64,000 nt of DNA from Phyllobacterium lublinensis (GCF_020164435.1 NZ_JAIUDQ010000007.1:124001-188000), one strand, 5' to 3'; shown: positions 9,109-19,429, numbered from the stretch's first letter. Made by a program: numbers and translations. The notes: generated from the letters alone by a model not told the origin.

Positions 9109-10407
9109 ATGAGCGGTGGACATTCATCCTATACGCCGAACACTGGAATCGAAAAATGGATTGACGCGCGACTGCCATTGCCGCGGTTGGTGTATGATTC
9201 ATTCGTTGCCTATCCGGTTCCGCGCAATCTCAATTACGCATATGCCTTTGGCGGTATCCTGGCGATAATGCTGGTCTCGCAGATATTGACGGGTGTGGTG
9301 CTTGCAATGCACTACGCTGCCGATACCGGCCTCGCTTTCAACTCCGTAGAAAAGATCATGCGTGACGTGAATTCCGGATGGCTGCTGCGCTATCTGCACG
9401 CCAACGGCGCATCGATGTTCTTCCTTGCGGTCTATGTGCATATCTTCCGTGGTCTCTACTACGGGTCATACAAGGCGCCACGCGAACTGCTGTGGATTCT
9501 CGGTGTCATCATTCTGCTCCTGATGATGGCAACAGCCTTCATGGGCTACGTCCTGCCCTGGGGTCAGATGTCCTTCTGGGGGGCAACGGTTATCACCGGC
9601 TTCTTTACGGCATTCCCGATCATCGGTGATCCGATCCAGCAGTTGCTTCTGGGTGGCTTTGCCGTCGACAATCCGACGCTCAATCGCTTCTTCTCTCTGC
9701 ATTACCTGCTGCCGTTCATGATCGCCGGCGTTGTCGTCCTGCACGTATGGGCATTGCACGTGACCGGCCAGACCAATCCCACCGGTATCGAGGTCAAGTC
9801 AAAGACGGACACGGTCGCTTTCACGCCATACGCTACCGTCAAAGATGCCTTCGGTCTTTGCCTGTTCTTCATCCTCTTCGCCTATTTCGTGTTTTATCTG
9901 CCGAACTTCATGGGTCATCCGGACAATTACATCCCGGCCGACTCGCTGAAGACACCAGCCCACATCGTCCCTGAATGGTACTTCCTGCCGTTCTACGCGA
10001 TGCTGCGCGCAATCACCTTCAACATCGGACCGATCAACTCCAAGCTCGGCGGCGTTCTGACCATGTTCGGTTCTATCGCAGTGCTTTTCATCGTGCCGTG
10101 GCTCGATACTTCGAAGGTACGCTCAGCGGTCTATCGTCCCTGGTACAAGCTGTTCTTCTGGCTGTTCGTCGCCAATGCCATCATGCTTGGCTGGCTCGGA
10201 TCTCGCCCGGCAGAAGGTCTCTATGTCATCTTCTCACAGCTTGGAACGGCATATTATTTCGGCTTCTTCGTTGTCCTGATGCCGTTGCTCGGCCTGATTG
10301 AAACGCCGCGGCGCTTGCCAAACTCGATCACCGAGGCCGTGCTTGCCAAGAACAAGAGCGGCGGCCAACCCGTTGGCATTGCCGCGGCTCCGGAAACCAA
10401 AGGCTGA
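9109..10407 (+). CDS. petB: cytochrome b subunit of the bc1 complex
   Basis: A 432-residue polytopic membrane protein carrying both b haems and the quinol oxidation and quinone reduction sites. Clear landmarks are the haem-helix region [20 protein letters not shown], the Qo-site segment [17 protein letters not shown], the H-x(13)-H helix near [13 protein letters not shown], and the [15 protein letters not shown] motif. It starts 21 nt after petA and uses ATG with GGGGAGACACGAC. There is no fusion to c1, unlike the fbcH arrangement of Bradyrhizobium. Confidence 0.97.
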   Translation: MSGGHSSYTPNTGIEKWIDARLPLPRLVYDSFVAYPVPRNLNYAYAFGGILAIMLVSQILTGVVLAMHYAADTGLAFNSVEKIMRDVNSGWLLRYLHANGASMFFLAVYVHIFRGLYYGSYKAPRELLWILGVIILLLMMATAFMGYVLPWGQMSFWGATVITGFFTAFPIIGDPIQQLLLGGFAVDNPTLNRFFSLHYLLPFMIAGVVVLHVWALHVTGQTNPTGIEVKSKTDTVAFTPYATVKDAFGLCLFFILFAYFVFYLPNFMGHPDNYIPADSLKTPAHIVPEWYFLPFYAMLRAITFNIGPINSKLGGVLTMFGSIAVLFIVPWLDTSKVRSAVYRPWYKLFFWLFVANAIMLGWLGSRPAEGLYVIFSQLGTAYYFGFFVVLMPLLGLIETPRRLPNSITEAVLAKNKSGGQPVGIAAAPETKG

Positions 10408-10436
10408 GAAACGTGAAGGGCTCAAAGGACTTCCCC

Positions 10437-11303
10437 ATGAAAAAAATCCTCCTCGGTCTCGCAGCCGCTGGTCTTGGAACATTGTTGGCATTTGGCGGCG
10501 CTTATGCCGCTGAGGAAGAAGGTCACAATGCTGCCGAGCCGACGCATTTTCCGATCAAGAAGCCGGCTGAACTCGACTGGACATTTGCAGGTCCATTCGG
10601 CCACTACGACAAACAGCAGCTGCAGCGCGGCCTCAAAATATATAAAGAGGTATGTTCGGCCTGCCATTCCATGAACCTGGTTGCCTTTCGCTCCCTGGAG
10701 GAGCTTGGCTATACGGAAGCGCAGGTGAAGGCATTTGCTGCAGAATATGAAGTGCCGGATGCGCCCAACGCCGATGGTGAAATTGTCAATCGCAAAGCCA
10801 TCCCAGCCGATCATTTCCCGTCGCCCTATGCCAACGCCCAGGCGGCTGCTGCGGCCAATGGCGGGGCCGTACCGCCAGACTTTTCCCTGATCGCCAAGGC
10901 GCGTGCGGTCGAGCGCGGCTTCCCGCTTTTCCTGGCTGACATCTTCACGCAGTATCAGGAGGGTGGCCCCGATTACATCCATGCGCTTCTGACTGGTTTC
11001 GGTGAAACGCCGCCGGAAGGGATGCAGATTCCAGAGGGAACGCACTACAACCCGTACTTCATTGCCGCCAAGTCGCTTGCGATGGCGCAGCCGCTGCAGG
11101 ACGGCCAGGTGACCTATGATGACGGTTCTCCCCAGACGCTGGACCAATATTCGAAGGACATTTCCGCATTTCTGATGTGGGCTGCCGAGCCCCACCTGGA
11201 AGACCGCAAGAAGACGGGTTTCCGCGTCATGGTGTTCCTCGTTCTTTTCGCCGGCCTGGTTTACGTTGCCAAGCGCCGGATCTGGTCTGACGTCGAGCAC
11301 TGA
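10437..11303 (+). CDS. petC: cytochrome c1 subunit of the bc1 complex
   Basis: Predicted 288-residue cytochrome c1 with a cleavable signal peptide (cut near AYAAE), one c-type haem site C73-SACH-77, and a C-terminal membrane anchor (about VMVFLVLFAGLVYVA) ending with basic residues. The open frame begins at a GTG at 10413, but ATG 10437 is preceded by AAAGGAC at 6 nt and begins the signal peptide exactly, so I use it. Last gene of petABC, followed by a strong terminator. Confidence 0.96.
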   Translation: MKKILLGLAAAGLGTLLAFGGAYAAEEEGHNAAEPTHFPIKKPAELDWTFAGPFGHYDKQQLQRGLKIYKEVCSACHSMNLVAFRSLEELGYTEAQVKAFAAEYEVPDAPNADGEIVNRKAIPADHFPSPYANAQAAAAANGGAVPPDFSLIAKARAVERGFPLFLADIFTQYQEGGPDYIHALLTGFGETPPEGMQIPEGTHYNPYFIAAKSLAMAQPLQDGQVTYDDGSPQTLDQYSKDISAFLMWAAEPHLEDRKKTGFRVMVFLVLFAGLVYVAKRRIWSDVEH

Positions 11304-11336
11304 GCTCGGATCGTTTCCAGAATACTGAACCGGAGA

Positions 11337-11360
11337 GGGCGCACGGCGCCCTTTTCTTTT
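11337..11360 (+). terminator. intrinsic terminator of petABC
   Basis: GGGCGC / GCGCCC stem with a 3-nt loop, followed directly by TTTTCTTTT. It lies 33 nt after the petC stop. Confidence 0.85.
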
Positions 11361-11414
11361 GAGCTGCAGGGACGCTAGATTGCGGGACCTGCAGCGGCAC
11401 GAAGGAGCGACGAA

Positions 11415-11960
11415 ATGGAATCCACCCTGAGGCAGACCCTCGTCGATGCCATTCGCAACATTCCCGATTACCCCAAGCCGGGTGTGATGTTCCGCGATAT
11501 CACGACGCTCCTTGGTAATGCGCGTGCGTTTCGCCGTGCTGTTGATGAACTGGTGCACCCTTTCGCAGGCGGCAAGGTGGATCAGGTCGCTGGGATCGAG
11601 GCCCGTGGTTTCATAATCGGCGGGGCCATGGCGCACCAGCTTTCGTCGGGATTTGTACCGATACGCAAGAAGGGCAAGTTGCCGCACGATACAGTGCGCA
11701 TCGCCTACAGTCTTGAATACGGTGTGGACGAGATGGAGATGCACCGCGATGCGATTGCGCCTGGCGACAAGGTCATTCTGGTGGACGACCTTATCGCAAC
11801 GGGTGGGACGGCAGAAGCCGCCGTCAAGCTGTTGCAGCAGATGGGCGCCGACATTGTCAGTGCCTGTTTCATGATCGACTTGCCTGACCTCGGCGGCAGG
11901 AAGAAGCTGGAATCACTTGGTGTGGACGTCCGTACTTTGGTCGCCTTCGAGGGCCACTAG
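11415..11960 (+). CDS. apt: adenine phosphoribosyltransferase
   Basis: A 181-residue type I phosphoribosyltransferase that salvages adenine to AMP with PRPP in the cytoplasm. The PRPP loop [16 protein letters not shown], the N-terminal FRDITTLL and the EARGFIIG segment are diagnostic. Length equals that of other bacterial Apt enzymes. ATG is preceded by GAAGGAGCGACG. It follows the petC terminator, so it has its own promoter or depends on readthrough. prs, which makes the co-substrate PRPP, lies about 4 kb downstream. Confidence 0.96.
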   Translation: MESTLRQTLVDAIRNIPDYPKPGVMFRDITTLLGNARAFRRAVDELVHPFAGGKVDQVAGIEARGFIIGGAMAHQLSSGFVPIRKKGKLPHDTVRIAYSLEYGVDEMEMHRDAIAPGDKVILVDDLIATGGTAEAAVKLLQQMGADIVSACFMIDLPDLGGRKKLESLGVDVRTLVAFEGH

Positions 11961-11974
11961 AGCCTTGGCTCTAG
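11957..11974. terminator. hairpin spanning both stop codons of apt and maoC
   Basis: Perfect 8-bp inverted repeat CTAGAGCC-TT-GGCTCTAG. The TAG stop of apt lies in one arm and the TAG stop of the convergent maoC gene in the other. No T-run, so a true terminator role is uncertain; it may protect both 3' ends. Confidence 0.4.
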
Positions 11975-12444
11975 CTATCAGGCAAAGCCACAAGGGCTGC
12001 GCTGTCGAACTCCAGGACTTTATCGCCAGTCTGATTGTATGCTGCAGACGACATCTGCATCATCGACCAACCGGGCCGCGACTGTAGTGCACGAACAGCT
12101 TTGAGTGTGCGCGTGAAGCGGACCGTATCGCCAGCATAGACCGGCTTGAGCCACTTCAGATTTTCGAATCCAGGGGAGGGGCCAAATTGCGGAGGAGTTT
12201 CACCACGAACGATAGCCTGCTGGACCTGAGATTTTATGTCCTCGACGTTCAAGCGCATCCACACGGCAGTGGTATGCCAGCCAGAGGCGCAAAGCGCGCC
12301 AAAGTTGCTCTTTGCTGCCGCCTCGGGATCCACATGAAAGCGCTGGGGATCATACCTGGTAGCGAAGCCAACGATCTCTTCGGCTGAGAAGGTGTGCGTG
12401 CCCAGGTCCTGCTCTACGCCAATCTGCTGCTTGATGCTGTTCAT
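11971..12444 (-). CDS. MaoC-family dehydratase (hot-dog fold), second of a pair
   Basis: A 157-residue single hot-dog protein with the hydratase-2 motif pattern: FATRYDPQRFHVDPEAA (catalytic Asp/His region), ALCASGWHT and YAGDTVRFTRT. Members hydrate trans-2-enoyl-CoA or act on related thioesters. It overlaps the upstream paralog by 4 nt (ATGA), so translation is coupled and a heterodimer is plausible. Both lie downstream of ychF on the same strand. The physiological substrate cannot be read from the sequence. Confidence 0.87.
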   Translation of the reverse strand: MNSIKQQIGVEQDLGTHTFSAEEIVGFATRYDPQRFHVDPEAAAKSNFGALCASGWHTTAVWMRLNVEDIKSQVQQAIVRGETPPQFGPSPGFENLKWLKPVYAGDTVRFTRTLKAVRALQSRPGWSMMQMSSAAYNQTGDKVLEFDSAALVALPDS

Positions 12445-12911
12445 GGCTCGATGGGCTCGCGCAGGGAAAACATGGCGGTGTGCTCCAATTCGCAGACCAA
12501 TTGGGCATGCTGATTGAAGAGGTCATGATGCATCTTTACAAAACCCAGAGAGGGTTTCGACCGGGATGTCCGCTGGTCCAGGATTGTCGTCTTGCCCGTC
12601 AACGTGTCGCCTGCAAGGACTGGGCGCTTCCATTTGACGTAATCTACGCCAGGTGCCCCTTGGGACGTTGAATCGAGCAGATAGGCATCGCAGAACATAC
12701 GCATGAACATGGATGCGGTGTGCCAACCAGACGCCGCAAGGCCGCCGAGTATGCTCGATTTGCCCACAGCCTCATCGAGATGAAATGGCTGTGGATCGAA
12801 CACGCTCGCGAAAGCAATAATCTCCTCGGCAGTTACCAATTTGGATCCGAGCGACCACTCGCTACCTATGGTAAAATCCTCATATGCATACCGGGGAAAA
12901 TGGTCGCTCAT
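12441..12911 (-). CDS. MaoC-family dehydratase (hot-dog fold), first of a pair
   Basis: Predicted 156 residues, paralogous to the following gene, with FASVFDPQPFHLDEA, LAASGWHTASMFMR and LAGDTLTGKTT. The same Asp/His hydratase signature is intact. The frame opens at a TTG at 12917, but ATG 12911 two codons later is the better start; no strong ribosome site is visible, which fits expression by readthrough from ychF only 12 nt upstream. Confidence 0.87.
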   Translation of the reverse strand: MSDHFPRYAYEDFTIGSEWSLGSKLVTAEEIIAFASVFDPQPFHLDEAVGKSSILGGLAASGWHTASMFMRMFCDAYLLDSTSQGAPGVDYVKWKRPVLAGDTLTGKTTILDQRTSRSKPSLGFVKMHHDLFNQHAQLVCELEHTAMFSLREPIEP

Positions 12912-12922
12912 GATCAAACCAG

Positions 12923-14026
12923 TTATGTATTAAATCTGAACAGCATAATGTCACCATCCTGCACGACATACTCCTTGCCTTCGTCGCGCGCCTTACCGGC
13001 TTCCTTGGCAGCTACTTCGCCGCCAAGCTTGACGTAGTCATTATAAGCAATCGTCTGGGCGCGGATGAAGCCCCGTTCGAAATCCGTGTGGATGACGCCA
13101 GCGGCCTGCGGTGCCCGGGAACCGCGCTCGACGGTCCATGCGCGTGCTTCCTTCGGGCCGACGGTAAAATAGGTAATGAGGTGGAGCAGCTTGTAGCCGG
13201 CTCGGATGAGCCGATCGAGACCCGGTTCGTCCAAGTTCATGGCGTCCAGGTATTCCTTCGCTTCCTCGTCGGGCAGTTGAGCCACTTCCGCTTCAATAGC
13301 AGCCGAGATGGTCACAGTTTCGGCGCCCTGGTTGGTCGCCATTTCCTCGACTTCCTCGGTGTATTCGTTGCCGGTCGCTGCATCGGCTTCAGCCACATTG
13401 CAGACATATAGCACGGGCTTTGACGTCAAGAGATTGAGGCCCTGCAGGATCAGAAGTTCCTCGGGAGCAATCCCGTTCAGCATGAACCGGACCGGCTTGC
13501 CATCCTGCAACAGTGCCAGGGCCTGTTCCATGACAGGCAGCACAGTGAGCGCTTCCTTGTCCTTGCTGCTGGCGCGCTTGCGGAACTGAACGATGCGCCG
13601 TTCAAGGCTTTCAAGATCGGACAGCATCAACTCGGTCTCGACGGTCTCGGCGTCCGAAACCGGATCGATCCGACCTTCGACATGGGTGATGTCGTCATCT
13701 TCGAAGCAGCGAAGCACGTGCACCACGGCGTCAACTTCGCGGATATTGGCAAGAAATTGATTGCCGAGACCTTCGCCCTTGGACGCACCGCGCACCAGGC
13801 CGGCAATATCGACGAAGCTGATGCGCGTTGGCACGATATTGGCCGACTTGCCAATCTTGGCAATGGCGTAAAGACGTGGGTCGGGCACGGCAACCTCGCC
13901 TGTATTCGGCTCGATCGTGCAGAAGGGATAGTTGGCGGCCTGGGCTGCGGCCGTCTTGGTCAGTGCGTTGAAGAGTGTTGATTTACCAACATTGGGCAGG
14001 CCAACAATGCCGCATTTGAAACCCAT
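12923..14026 (-). CDS. ychF: redox-regulated ATPase YchF (Obg-like GTPase family)
   Basis: A 367-residue P-loop protein of the Obg family. [14 protein letters not shown] (G1), [22 protein letters not shown] (G3 and switch), and the C-terminal TGS domain ([14 protein letters not shown] through [14 protein letters not shown]) are all visible. YchF proteins prefer ATP and associate with ribosomes. The neighbour pth is only 12 nt upstream, in the usual bacterial pth-ychF order, with rplY before it, which forms a translation-related transcript. Confidence 0.96.
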   Translation of the reverse strand: MGFKCGIVGLPNVGKSTLFNALTKTAAAQAANYPFCTIEPNTGEVAVPDPRLYAIAKIGKSANIVPTRISFVDIAGLVRGASKGEGLGNQFLANIREVDAVVHVLRCFEDDDITHVEGRIDPVSDAETVETELMLSDLESLERRIVQFRKRASSKDKEALTVLPVMEQALALLQDGKPVRFMLNGIAPEELLILQGLNLLTSKPVLYVCNVAEADAATGNEYTEEVEEMATNQGAETVTISAAIEAEVAQLPDEEAKEYLDAMNLDEPGLDRLIRAGYKLLHLITYFTVGPKEARAWTVERGSRAPQAAGVIHTDFERGFIRAQTIAYNDYVKLGGEVAAKEAGKARDEGKEYVVQDGDIMLFRFNT

Positions 14027-14038
14027 AATGAGCGATCC

Positions 14039-14755
14039 TTATTCTTTCTTGCCGAAAAGTTTGTTCAGCATGTCGGCCATGGGGCCAGATTTCGGTATGT
14101 TGACGGTCGGCTTTTGGGGCCTTGCCTGGCGGATATGGCTTTGAGCGGCCGGTTTTGCAACTGGCTTTTGCGCTGTGTCGCGCGGCTCCTTGCCCATTGC
14201 CAGCGCAACACGATTCATAAAGCCGGCATCGTCTTTTTTCACCAGCAGACCGGCATTGGCCGCGACCGCGTCCAGCAGGGGTTCCAGCCAGGCACTATCC
14301 GCTTTCGCAAAATTGCCCAGCACATGATTGGACACCATCTCCTTGACACCGGGATGGCCGATGCCGAGGCGAATGCGGCGATACTCCTTGCCGCAATGAG
14401 CATCAATGGATTTGATGCCGTTGTGACCGCCCGAACCGCCGCCTGTTTTCATCCGCATCTTGCCTGCAGGCAGGTCAAGTTCGTCATAGATCACGACAAG
14501 GTCAGCAACGGAAAGTTTGTAGAAGCGCATCGCTTCGCCAACCGATTGGCCCGACAGGTTCATGAAAGTCTGGGGCTTGATCAGGATCGTCTTTTCACCG
14601 TCAATCATGCCATCGGCAATGAGTGCCTGAAACTTCCTGGTCCACGGTGAAAGATTATGGCGGCGGTGTATTTCATCCGCCGCCATAAAACCGATATTGT
14701 GCCGGTTTGCAGCATATTGGGAGCCTGGATTGCCAAGACCAGCAATAAGCAGCAC
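14039..14755 (-). CDS. pth: peptidyl-tRNA hydrolase
   Basis: Predicted 238 residues. It frees tRNA from peptidyl-tRNA that drops off ribosomes. Conserved blocks are [22 protein letters not shown] (catalytic His), [21 protein letters not shown] (catalytic Asp) and [13 protein letters not shown]. The frame can begin at TTG 14770, but GTG 14755 gives the canonical N-terminus just before [10 protein letters not shown] and is preceded by GGGAGCGAGG. The C-terminal 45 residues are a basic low-complexity tail ending in LNKLFGKKE, as in other rhizobial Pth proteins. Confidence 0.95.
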   Translation of the reverse strand: MLLIAGLGNPGSQYAANRHNIGFMAADEIHRRHNLSPWTRKFQALIADGMIDGEKTILIKPQTFMNLSGQSVGEAMRFYKLSVADLVVIYDELDLPAGKMRMKTGGGSGGHNGIKSIDAHCGKEYRRIRLGIGHPGVKEMVSNHVLGNFAKADSAWLEPLLDAVAANAGLLVKKDDAGFMNRVALAMGKEPRDTAQKPVAKPAAQSHIRQARPQKPTVNIPKSGPMADMLNKLFGKKE

Positions 14756-14785
14756 GTGCCTCGCTCCCAATAGTCGCAGAGACGA

Positions 14786-15418
14786 TTACTCGCCGTCTTT
14801 TGCTTCGGTTTCGGTGGTTTCCGCAGCAGCTTCAGTGGTTTCCGCAACGTCTACAGCATGGCCCACAATCGTGGCGATCGTGAAATCGCGATCCTGGATG
14901 ACCGGAGTCACACCCTTTGGCAGGGTAACGGCGGAAATGTGTACCGAGTCACCGATCTGCAATCCCGTCAGATCAATGTCGATCGCGTCCGGGATAGCAT
15001 TTGCTGGCGCATGAAGCTCAACGTCGTGACGAACGATATTGAGAACGCCGCCGCGCTTGATGCCTGGCGATGCGTCTTCATTGTGGAAGTGGATCGGCAC
15101 ATGCACGTTCACGACCGACTTGGCCGAAATGCGCAGGAAGTCGACGTGTACCGGCCTGTCGGTAACCGGATCAAGCTGGAAGTCCTTGGGCAGGACCTGA
15201 ATCGACTTGCCATCCAAGAGGATGTTGGCGATCGTCGTCTTGAAGCCGCCGCCGTGAATCTTGTAGTACAGCGTCTTGTAGTCGAGGGTAATCGACACTG
15301 GTGCCTGCTTGTCACCATAGATGACTGCTGGCACTTTACCGTTGCGGCGAATTTCCCGGGCGGACCCCTTACCAACCCGTTCGCGCGCCTCGGCCTTGAG
15401 CTCGTATGCTTCGCTCAT
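14786..15418 (-). CDS. rplY: 50S ribosomal protein L25 / general stress protein Ctc
   Basis: A 210-residue long-form L25 with the 5S-rRNA-binding L25 domain (about 5-95, starting [20 protein letters not shown]) and the C-terminal beta domain of CTC-type proteins (to about 190), then an acidic alanine/threonine/glutamate tail. It sits between prs (upstream) and pth (31 nt downstream) in the conserved order. ATG at 15418 has AAAGGAAATGCC just upstream. Confidence 0.95.
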   Translation of the reverse strand: MSEAYELKAEARERVGKGSAREIRRNGKVPAVIYGDKQAPVSITLDYKTLYYKIHGGGFKTTIANILLDGKSIQVLPKDFQLDPVTDRPVHVDFLRISAKSVVNVHVPIHFHNEDASPGIKRGGVLNIVRHDVELHAPANAIPDAIDIDLTGLQIGDSVHISAVTLPKGVTPVIQDRDFTIATIVGHAVDVAETTEAAAETTETEAKDGE

Positions 15419-15616
15419 GGCATTTCCTTTCGAGGTTCAAATCTGGAGTGTTTCTTGATGCCAAACGTTGGCTGTCCAAAAAACATGAAGCGGCCCAACC
15501 TGACCGCCCCATTCCGCGTTGCCTCCAAGGGTGTCTACGCGGATGGCGGCTCTATAACGGAAAGACAGTTATTGTGCAAGTTGCTTGACCGGTGCCGGTT
15601 CAACCGGCTTGGACTG

Positions 15617-16549
15617 TCAGTCGAACAGGCTTGAAACGGATTCTTCTGACGCAGTGCGCGAAACCGCCTCACCAATCAGATCGGATATCGATAGTACCCG
15701 GATATTGTGTGCTGCTTCGATTGCCGGCGTAGGCTGGATTGAGTCCGTGATCACAAGCTCCTTCAGCTTGGAACTGGTGATACGGGTAACAGCGCCCCCG
15801 GAAAGAACGCCATGCGTGATATAAGCGGTTACGCTCGTGGCGCCCTTTGCAAGCAGTGCCTCGGCAGCGTTGCAGAGCGTGCCGCCCGAGTCGACGATGT
15901 CATCGAAAAGCAGACAGTCCTTGCCACGAACATCACCGATGACATTCATGACTTCCGATTCGCCCGGACGATCACGACGTTTGTCGACGATGGCGAGCTG
16001 CGCATCAATGCGCTTTGCCAGTGACCGGGCGCGGACAACACCGCCGACGTCCGGCGAAACGACCATGACGTTCGACGTCCCATAATGCGCGCGAACGTCA
16101 CGCGCGATAACGGGAACTGCATAAAGATTGTCAGTTGGAATATCGAAGAAGCCCTGGATCTGCCCCGCGTGCAGGTCGAGCGTCAGCACGCGGTTTGCAC
16201 CCGCCTCAGTAATCAGATTGGCCACGAGCTTTGCGGAAATCGGAGTGCGGGGACCTGGCTTTCGGTCCTGGCGGGCATAGCCGAAATAGGGGAGAACGGC
16301 CGTGATGCGTTTTGCCGAGGACCTGCGGAACGCATCGATCATGATGAGCAATTCCATCAGGTGATCATTTGCCGGAAATGACGTCGACTGCATGACAAAG
16401 ACGTCTTCGCCGCGGACATTCTCCTGAATTTCGACAAAGATCTCCTGGTCAGCGAAACGTCGAACGCTGGCCTTTCCGAGGGGAATATTGAGATACTTGG
16501 CAACAGATTCGGCGAGAACACGATTGGAATTGCCCGCGAAGAGTTTCAT
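15617..16549 (-). CDS. prs: ribose-phosphate pyrophosphokinase
   Basis: A 310-residue PRPP synthase, which makes phosphoribosyl pyrophosphate from ribose 5-phosphate and ATP for nucleotide, His and Trp synthesis. [20 protein letters not shown], the flexible loop and ATP region [20 protein letters not shown], and the PRPP loop [12 protein letters not shown] are intact, and the length matches bacterial class I enzymes. The two genes that use PRPP or serve translation, rplY and pth, follow on the same strand after a 198-nt gap. Confidence 0.96.
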   Translation of the reverse strand: MKLFAGNSNRVLAESVAKYLNIPLGKASVRRFADQEIFVEIQENVRGEDVFVMQSTSFPANDHLMELLIMIDAFRRSSAKRITAVLPYFGYARQDRKPGPRTPISAKLVANLITEAGANRVLTLDLHAGQIQGFFDIPTDNLYAVPVIARDVRAHYGTSNVMVVSPDVGGVVRARSLAKRIDAQLAIVDKRRDRPGESEVMNVIGDVRGKDCLLFDDIVDSGGTLCNAAEALLAKGATSVTAYITHGVLSGGAVTRITSSKLKELVITDSIQPTPAIEAAHNIRVLSISDLIGEAVSRTASEESVSSLFD

Positions 16550-16694
16550 GCCGTATTTTCCTCACGTCTTTTTCAGAGCGTCAGTTAAGTTAAGGATATG
16601 GCGGGCCTTTTACTGCGCTTGACGCACATTGCAAGCGGGCTAGCTAGATTCAAGCGTATTTCAACCGCAATATCGCACAAAACGCGTAAATATG

Positions 16695-17357
16695 TCACGT
16701 CTTGGCGCCTGACACCCACGCCAGATAGCCATCGATCGCCTTGTCGGCAATGCCTTCCATGACCTTGGGAGGCACCGAGTTCCACGGGTCCGTTCCGCCG
16801 CCTGGCACCTTTTCCTGGCCCTGTATGCGATGAAGGCGTGTTCCAGCAGGATCGAGGACGTCCCAGACATATATGATCGTTGTCTGGTTGCCGTCGGGAA
16901 GGGCGGAGAAATATCCCTTCATGATGTGGGTGTTGTCCGTGTCGGCGGAGGTGCCCAGTGTAATGCCCTTTGCCTTTGCAAGTGCAGACAACCGTTGTGA
17001 AAGCGGCGTTGCCGCTGCGATGGGGGCTCCGACAATGGGTGCAAAACGCAATTTCGCTGTGCGGGGGGAGCCCGGTGCGGCGGGTGCACCTGCCTGGTTG
17101 GGTCCGGATGTGGCGCCGCCCGCTGTCTGGACCGCAGGCGCGCTGCTTGGCGCGGCGGTTGCAGGGGCTCCGGTCGCCGTGGAAGGTGTTCCGGGCGTTG
17201 TTGCTGTGCCGGGATTTGTCGGCGCTCCTGATGCGTTCTGGCTGTTCTGCAGATCAGTTTTGGCGACGCCCATCGGGGCTTCCGAGCTGTTGCATGCCCC
17301 GAGCGCCAACGCCATCAGCAATGCGACTGCACATGTCAGTGAGTTACGCGACTTCAT
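16695..17357 (-). CDS. predicted lipoprotein with Ala/Pro/Thr-rich linker, function unknown
   Basis: Predicted 220 residues. A signal peptide ends in a good lipobox, ALALGAC (Cys at about 21). Residues 40-95 are a low-complexity Ala/Thr/Pro/Gly linker, likely an extended tether. The C-terminal globular part (KLRFAPIVGAP through YLAWVSGAKT) resembles lipoproteins conserved in rhizobia, but I know no function. ATG 17357 is chosen because it starts the signal peptide; the frame is open back to 17384. It lies 60 nt downstream of a peptidase gene and in an operon context with lgt, which would lipidate it. Confidence 0.78.
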   Translation of the reverse strand: MKSRNSLTCAVALLMALALGACNSSEAPMGVAKTDLQNSQNASGAPTNPGTATTPGTPSTATGAPATAAPSSAPAVQTAGGATSGPNQAGAPAAPGSPRTAKLRFAPIVGAPIAAATPLSQRLSALAKAKGITLGTSADTDNTHIMKGYFSALPDGNQTTIIYVWDVLDPAGTRLHRIQGQEKVPGGGTDPWNSVPPKVMEGIADKAIDGYLAWVSGAKT

Positions 17358-17417
17358 CTTCAGCCAAACCCCGTCATGAGCCATCTGTTAGTCCGCTTAA
17401 GAAAGCAGACAAAAGTT

Positions 17418-18569
17418 TTATTTTACGATCAAGTCAAGAGGTTGGCGGGAAAGCGTCTCTGCCTCGCCGTTGGTCGTGAGATATGTGCGCCCCAAAGTCA
17501 TGGCCGTGCCAGTATCGGAATCCATGATGATCATATGAGCAAACAGGGTCATATCGGGCTGTATCCGTTCGGGGTTGCCGGAATAAAACATCGGCATGTC
17601 CATCCACGATGGCGTAAAGCGGGCACCGACGGAATATCCGCACGCATTGAGGCGATGGCGGGTCAACTCATGCGCTTCCATCACCTTGGAATGTGCTTCG
17701 AACACATCCCCGAAAGTAGAGGCCGGCGTCATCGCAGCCTCAACCTCATGCAGCGCCTCATGGGCTGCCTCGTAAAGCTCCTGATGGCGTTTTGACGCCT
17801 TTCCAGTCAACACGGTTCGCATCATGGGGGCGTGATAGTGCCGGTAAACCCCGGACCATTCGAGCGTCAGCTGATCGTTCTTGGTCAGCTTGCGGCGGCC
17901 GGACTTGTAGCGGCATAGAAGGGCATCTTCACCCGAACCGATGATGAACTCATTGGCCGGATAGTCGCCCCCGCCGGAAAAAATCGCGGATTGCATGGCC
18001 GCGAGTATCGCGCCTTCGTCTGCTCCAGCCTTGATCAGCTTCAACCCTGCACTGAGAGCTTCGTCACTCAGCTCTGCGGCCCGTCGACAGTACACGATCT
18101 CTGCCGGGCTCTTCAGAACACGAAGCTTGTCAACTATACCAGAGATATCAACGAGTTGACCAAAGGCCGTGAGCTGCTCGTCAAGTTTTCGGCCGTTGGC
18201 GGCGGTCAAGCCGTGGGTTTGGTACTCGATACCGATACGGCAACCTAGCAGATCGAGATCGTTCAGGAGCTCTCGTAAGTCTGCTGCAGGATTTGCGTTG
18301 TCACGATCAGCCCAGACGATGATGTTTTCGATGTTCGAGGTCTGGCGCGCCTGCCGTAAGTCGGCAGAGCGGGTCATCAGGACGTTGCTGCCATCGGCCT
18401 TGACGACAAGGCACTGGAAGAAACAAAAGCCGAAAGTATCGTAGCCGGTCAGCCAATACATGCTCTCCTGAGCAAACAGCAGAATTGCATCCAACTTCTG
18501 CTCGGCCATCACCATCAACAGCCGGTCACGGCGGGCGGCAAATTCTTCCGGTTCGAAATGAAGGGCCAT
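17418..18569 (-). CDS. M24-family metallopeptidase (Xaa-Pro dipeptidase type)
   Basis: A 383-residue pita-bread-fold hydrolase with an N-terminal creatinase-like domain (about 1-150) and the M24 catalytic domain. Metal-ligand regions are visible as LTLEWSGVYRHYHAPMMRT and the late HRLNACGYSVG, but the first Asp pair of classical aminopeptidase P is not obvious (LEWSG where DxG is expected). It may therefore be a non-canonical or inactive member; an alignment would settle this. It begins 3 nt after the pgeF stop, so it is translationally coupled. Confidence 0.82.
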   Translation of the reverse strand: MALHFEPEEFAARRDRLLMVMAEQKLDAILLFAQESMYWLTGYDTFGFCFFQCLVVKADGSNVLMTRSADLRQARQTSNIENIIVWADRDNANPAADLRELLNDLDLLGCRIGIEYQTHGLTAANGRKLDEQLTAFGQLVDISGIVDKLRVLKSPAEIVYCRRAAELSDEALSAGLKLIKAGADEGAILAAMQSAIFSGGGDYPANEFIIGSGEDALLCRYKSGRRKLTKNDQLTLEWSGVYRHYHAPMMRTVLTGKASKRHQELYEAAHEALHEVEAAMTPASTFGDVFEAHSKVMEAHELTRHRLNACGYSVGARFTPSWMDMPMFYSGNPERIQPDMTLFAHMIIMDSDTGTAMTLGRTYLTTNGEAETLSRQPLDLIVK

Positions 18570-18572
18570 ACG

Positions 18573-19364
18573 TTACTCCATGATGGTGATCGCCGAAATC
18601 TGGCGGCCGTAGTCCGGTTCCTTGCGATGCGTCGTTCGCCGATAGGAGAAAAACTGATCCTCATCGGCATAGGTGCATCGTTCAAGCGATGAGGCGTTCA
18701 CGCCTGCCCGCTCAAGCCGCGTGATGATGAAGGCCCACAGATCGAACATCTTGTGGCCATCCTTGACCGAGTCGCGGAAGTAATCCTTGTAGGCAGGATC
18801 AGTGCCAACAAACTGATTGTAAAACTCACCGCCCACCTCGTAGTTGTCGGGGCCGATCGTGGGGCCAAGGACGGCCTGGATGCGATCACGCCGGGCGCCG
18901 AGGGCGATCATTGCGTCAACTGTATTTTCAAGCACGCCGCCAATAGCGCCCTTCCAGCCAGCATGGGCAGCGCCGACCACTTTGGCCTCGTTGTCGGCGA
19001 ACAAAATTGGACCGCAATCGGCAGAAAGAGCGCCAACCACGATACCTGGCGTTGCCGTTACGATGGCATCGGCGTCAGGCCTTGCGCCAGCGAATGGAGC
19101 TGTGACGGTGACCACATCGGGAGAATGGACCTGATGGACGGTTACAAGGTGCGATAACGGTGCACCGAGTGATTCCGCGACGCGCCGTCGGTTCTCCTTG
19201 ACGTGGTCCTGATTGTCGTTCGAACCGCTGCCAACGTTCAGACCACGATAGATTCCGTCCGAAACGCCGCCGTGGCGAGTGAAAAAGCCGTGTGCGATCC
19301 GATTCGTTTCTGGGGAACCCAACAGGGAGGAATGCAGTGGTACTGGTTTGTCGGACGTGATCAT
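18573..19364 (-). CDS. pgeF: PgeF-like laccase-domain protein (purine nucleoside phosphorylase family)
   Basis: A 263-residue protein of the YfiH/PgeF family, reported both as a peptidoglycan-editing factor and as a purine nucleoside phosphorylase/adenosine deaminase. The metal-site motifs are present: HGFFTRHGGVSDG, VHSPDV, ADCGPILF, AHAGWKGAIGGVLEN and the C-terminal CTYADEDQFFSYRR. Start ATG 19364 follows AAAGGCATCC. It is in the lgt-midA-pgeF-peptidase operon. Confidence 0.92.
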   Translation of the reverse strand: MITSDKPVPLHSSLLGSPETNRIAHGFFTRHGGVSDGIYRGLNVGSGSNDNQDHVKENRRRVAESLGAPLSHLVTVHQVHSPDVVTVTAPFAGARPDADAIVTATPGIVVGALSADCGPILFADNEAKVVGAAHAGWKGAIGGVLENTVDAMIALGARRDRIQAVLGPTIGPDNYEVGGEFYNQFVGTDPAYKDYFRDSVKDGHKMFDLWAFIITRLERAGVNASSLERCTYADEDQFFSYRRTTHRKEPDYGRQISAITIME

Positions 19365-19429
19365 GCCGGATGCCTTTCAAGGCTGCGGATGGTGGTTGAG
19401 CAATCGGATGAAGTCAATTGCCTGAATTT

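Noticed and set aside
10422-11744. 440-codon minus-strand ORF
   Set aside because: Antisense to petC and apt, both fully recognisable; no domain seen in the antisense translation.
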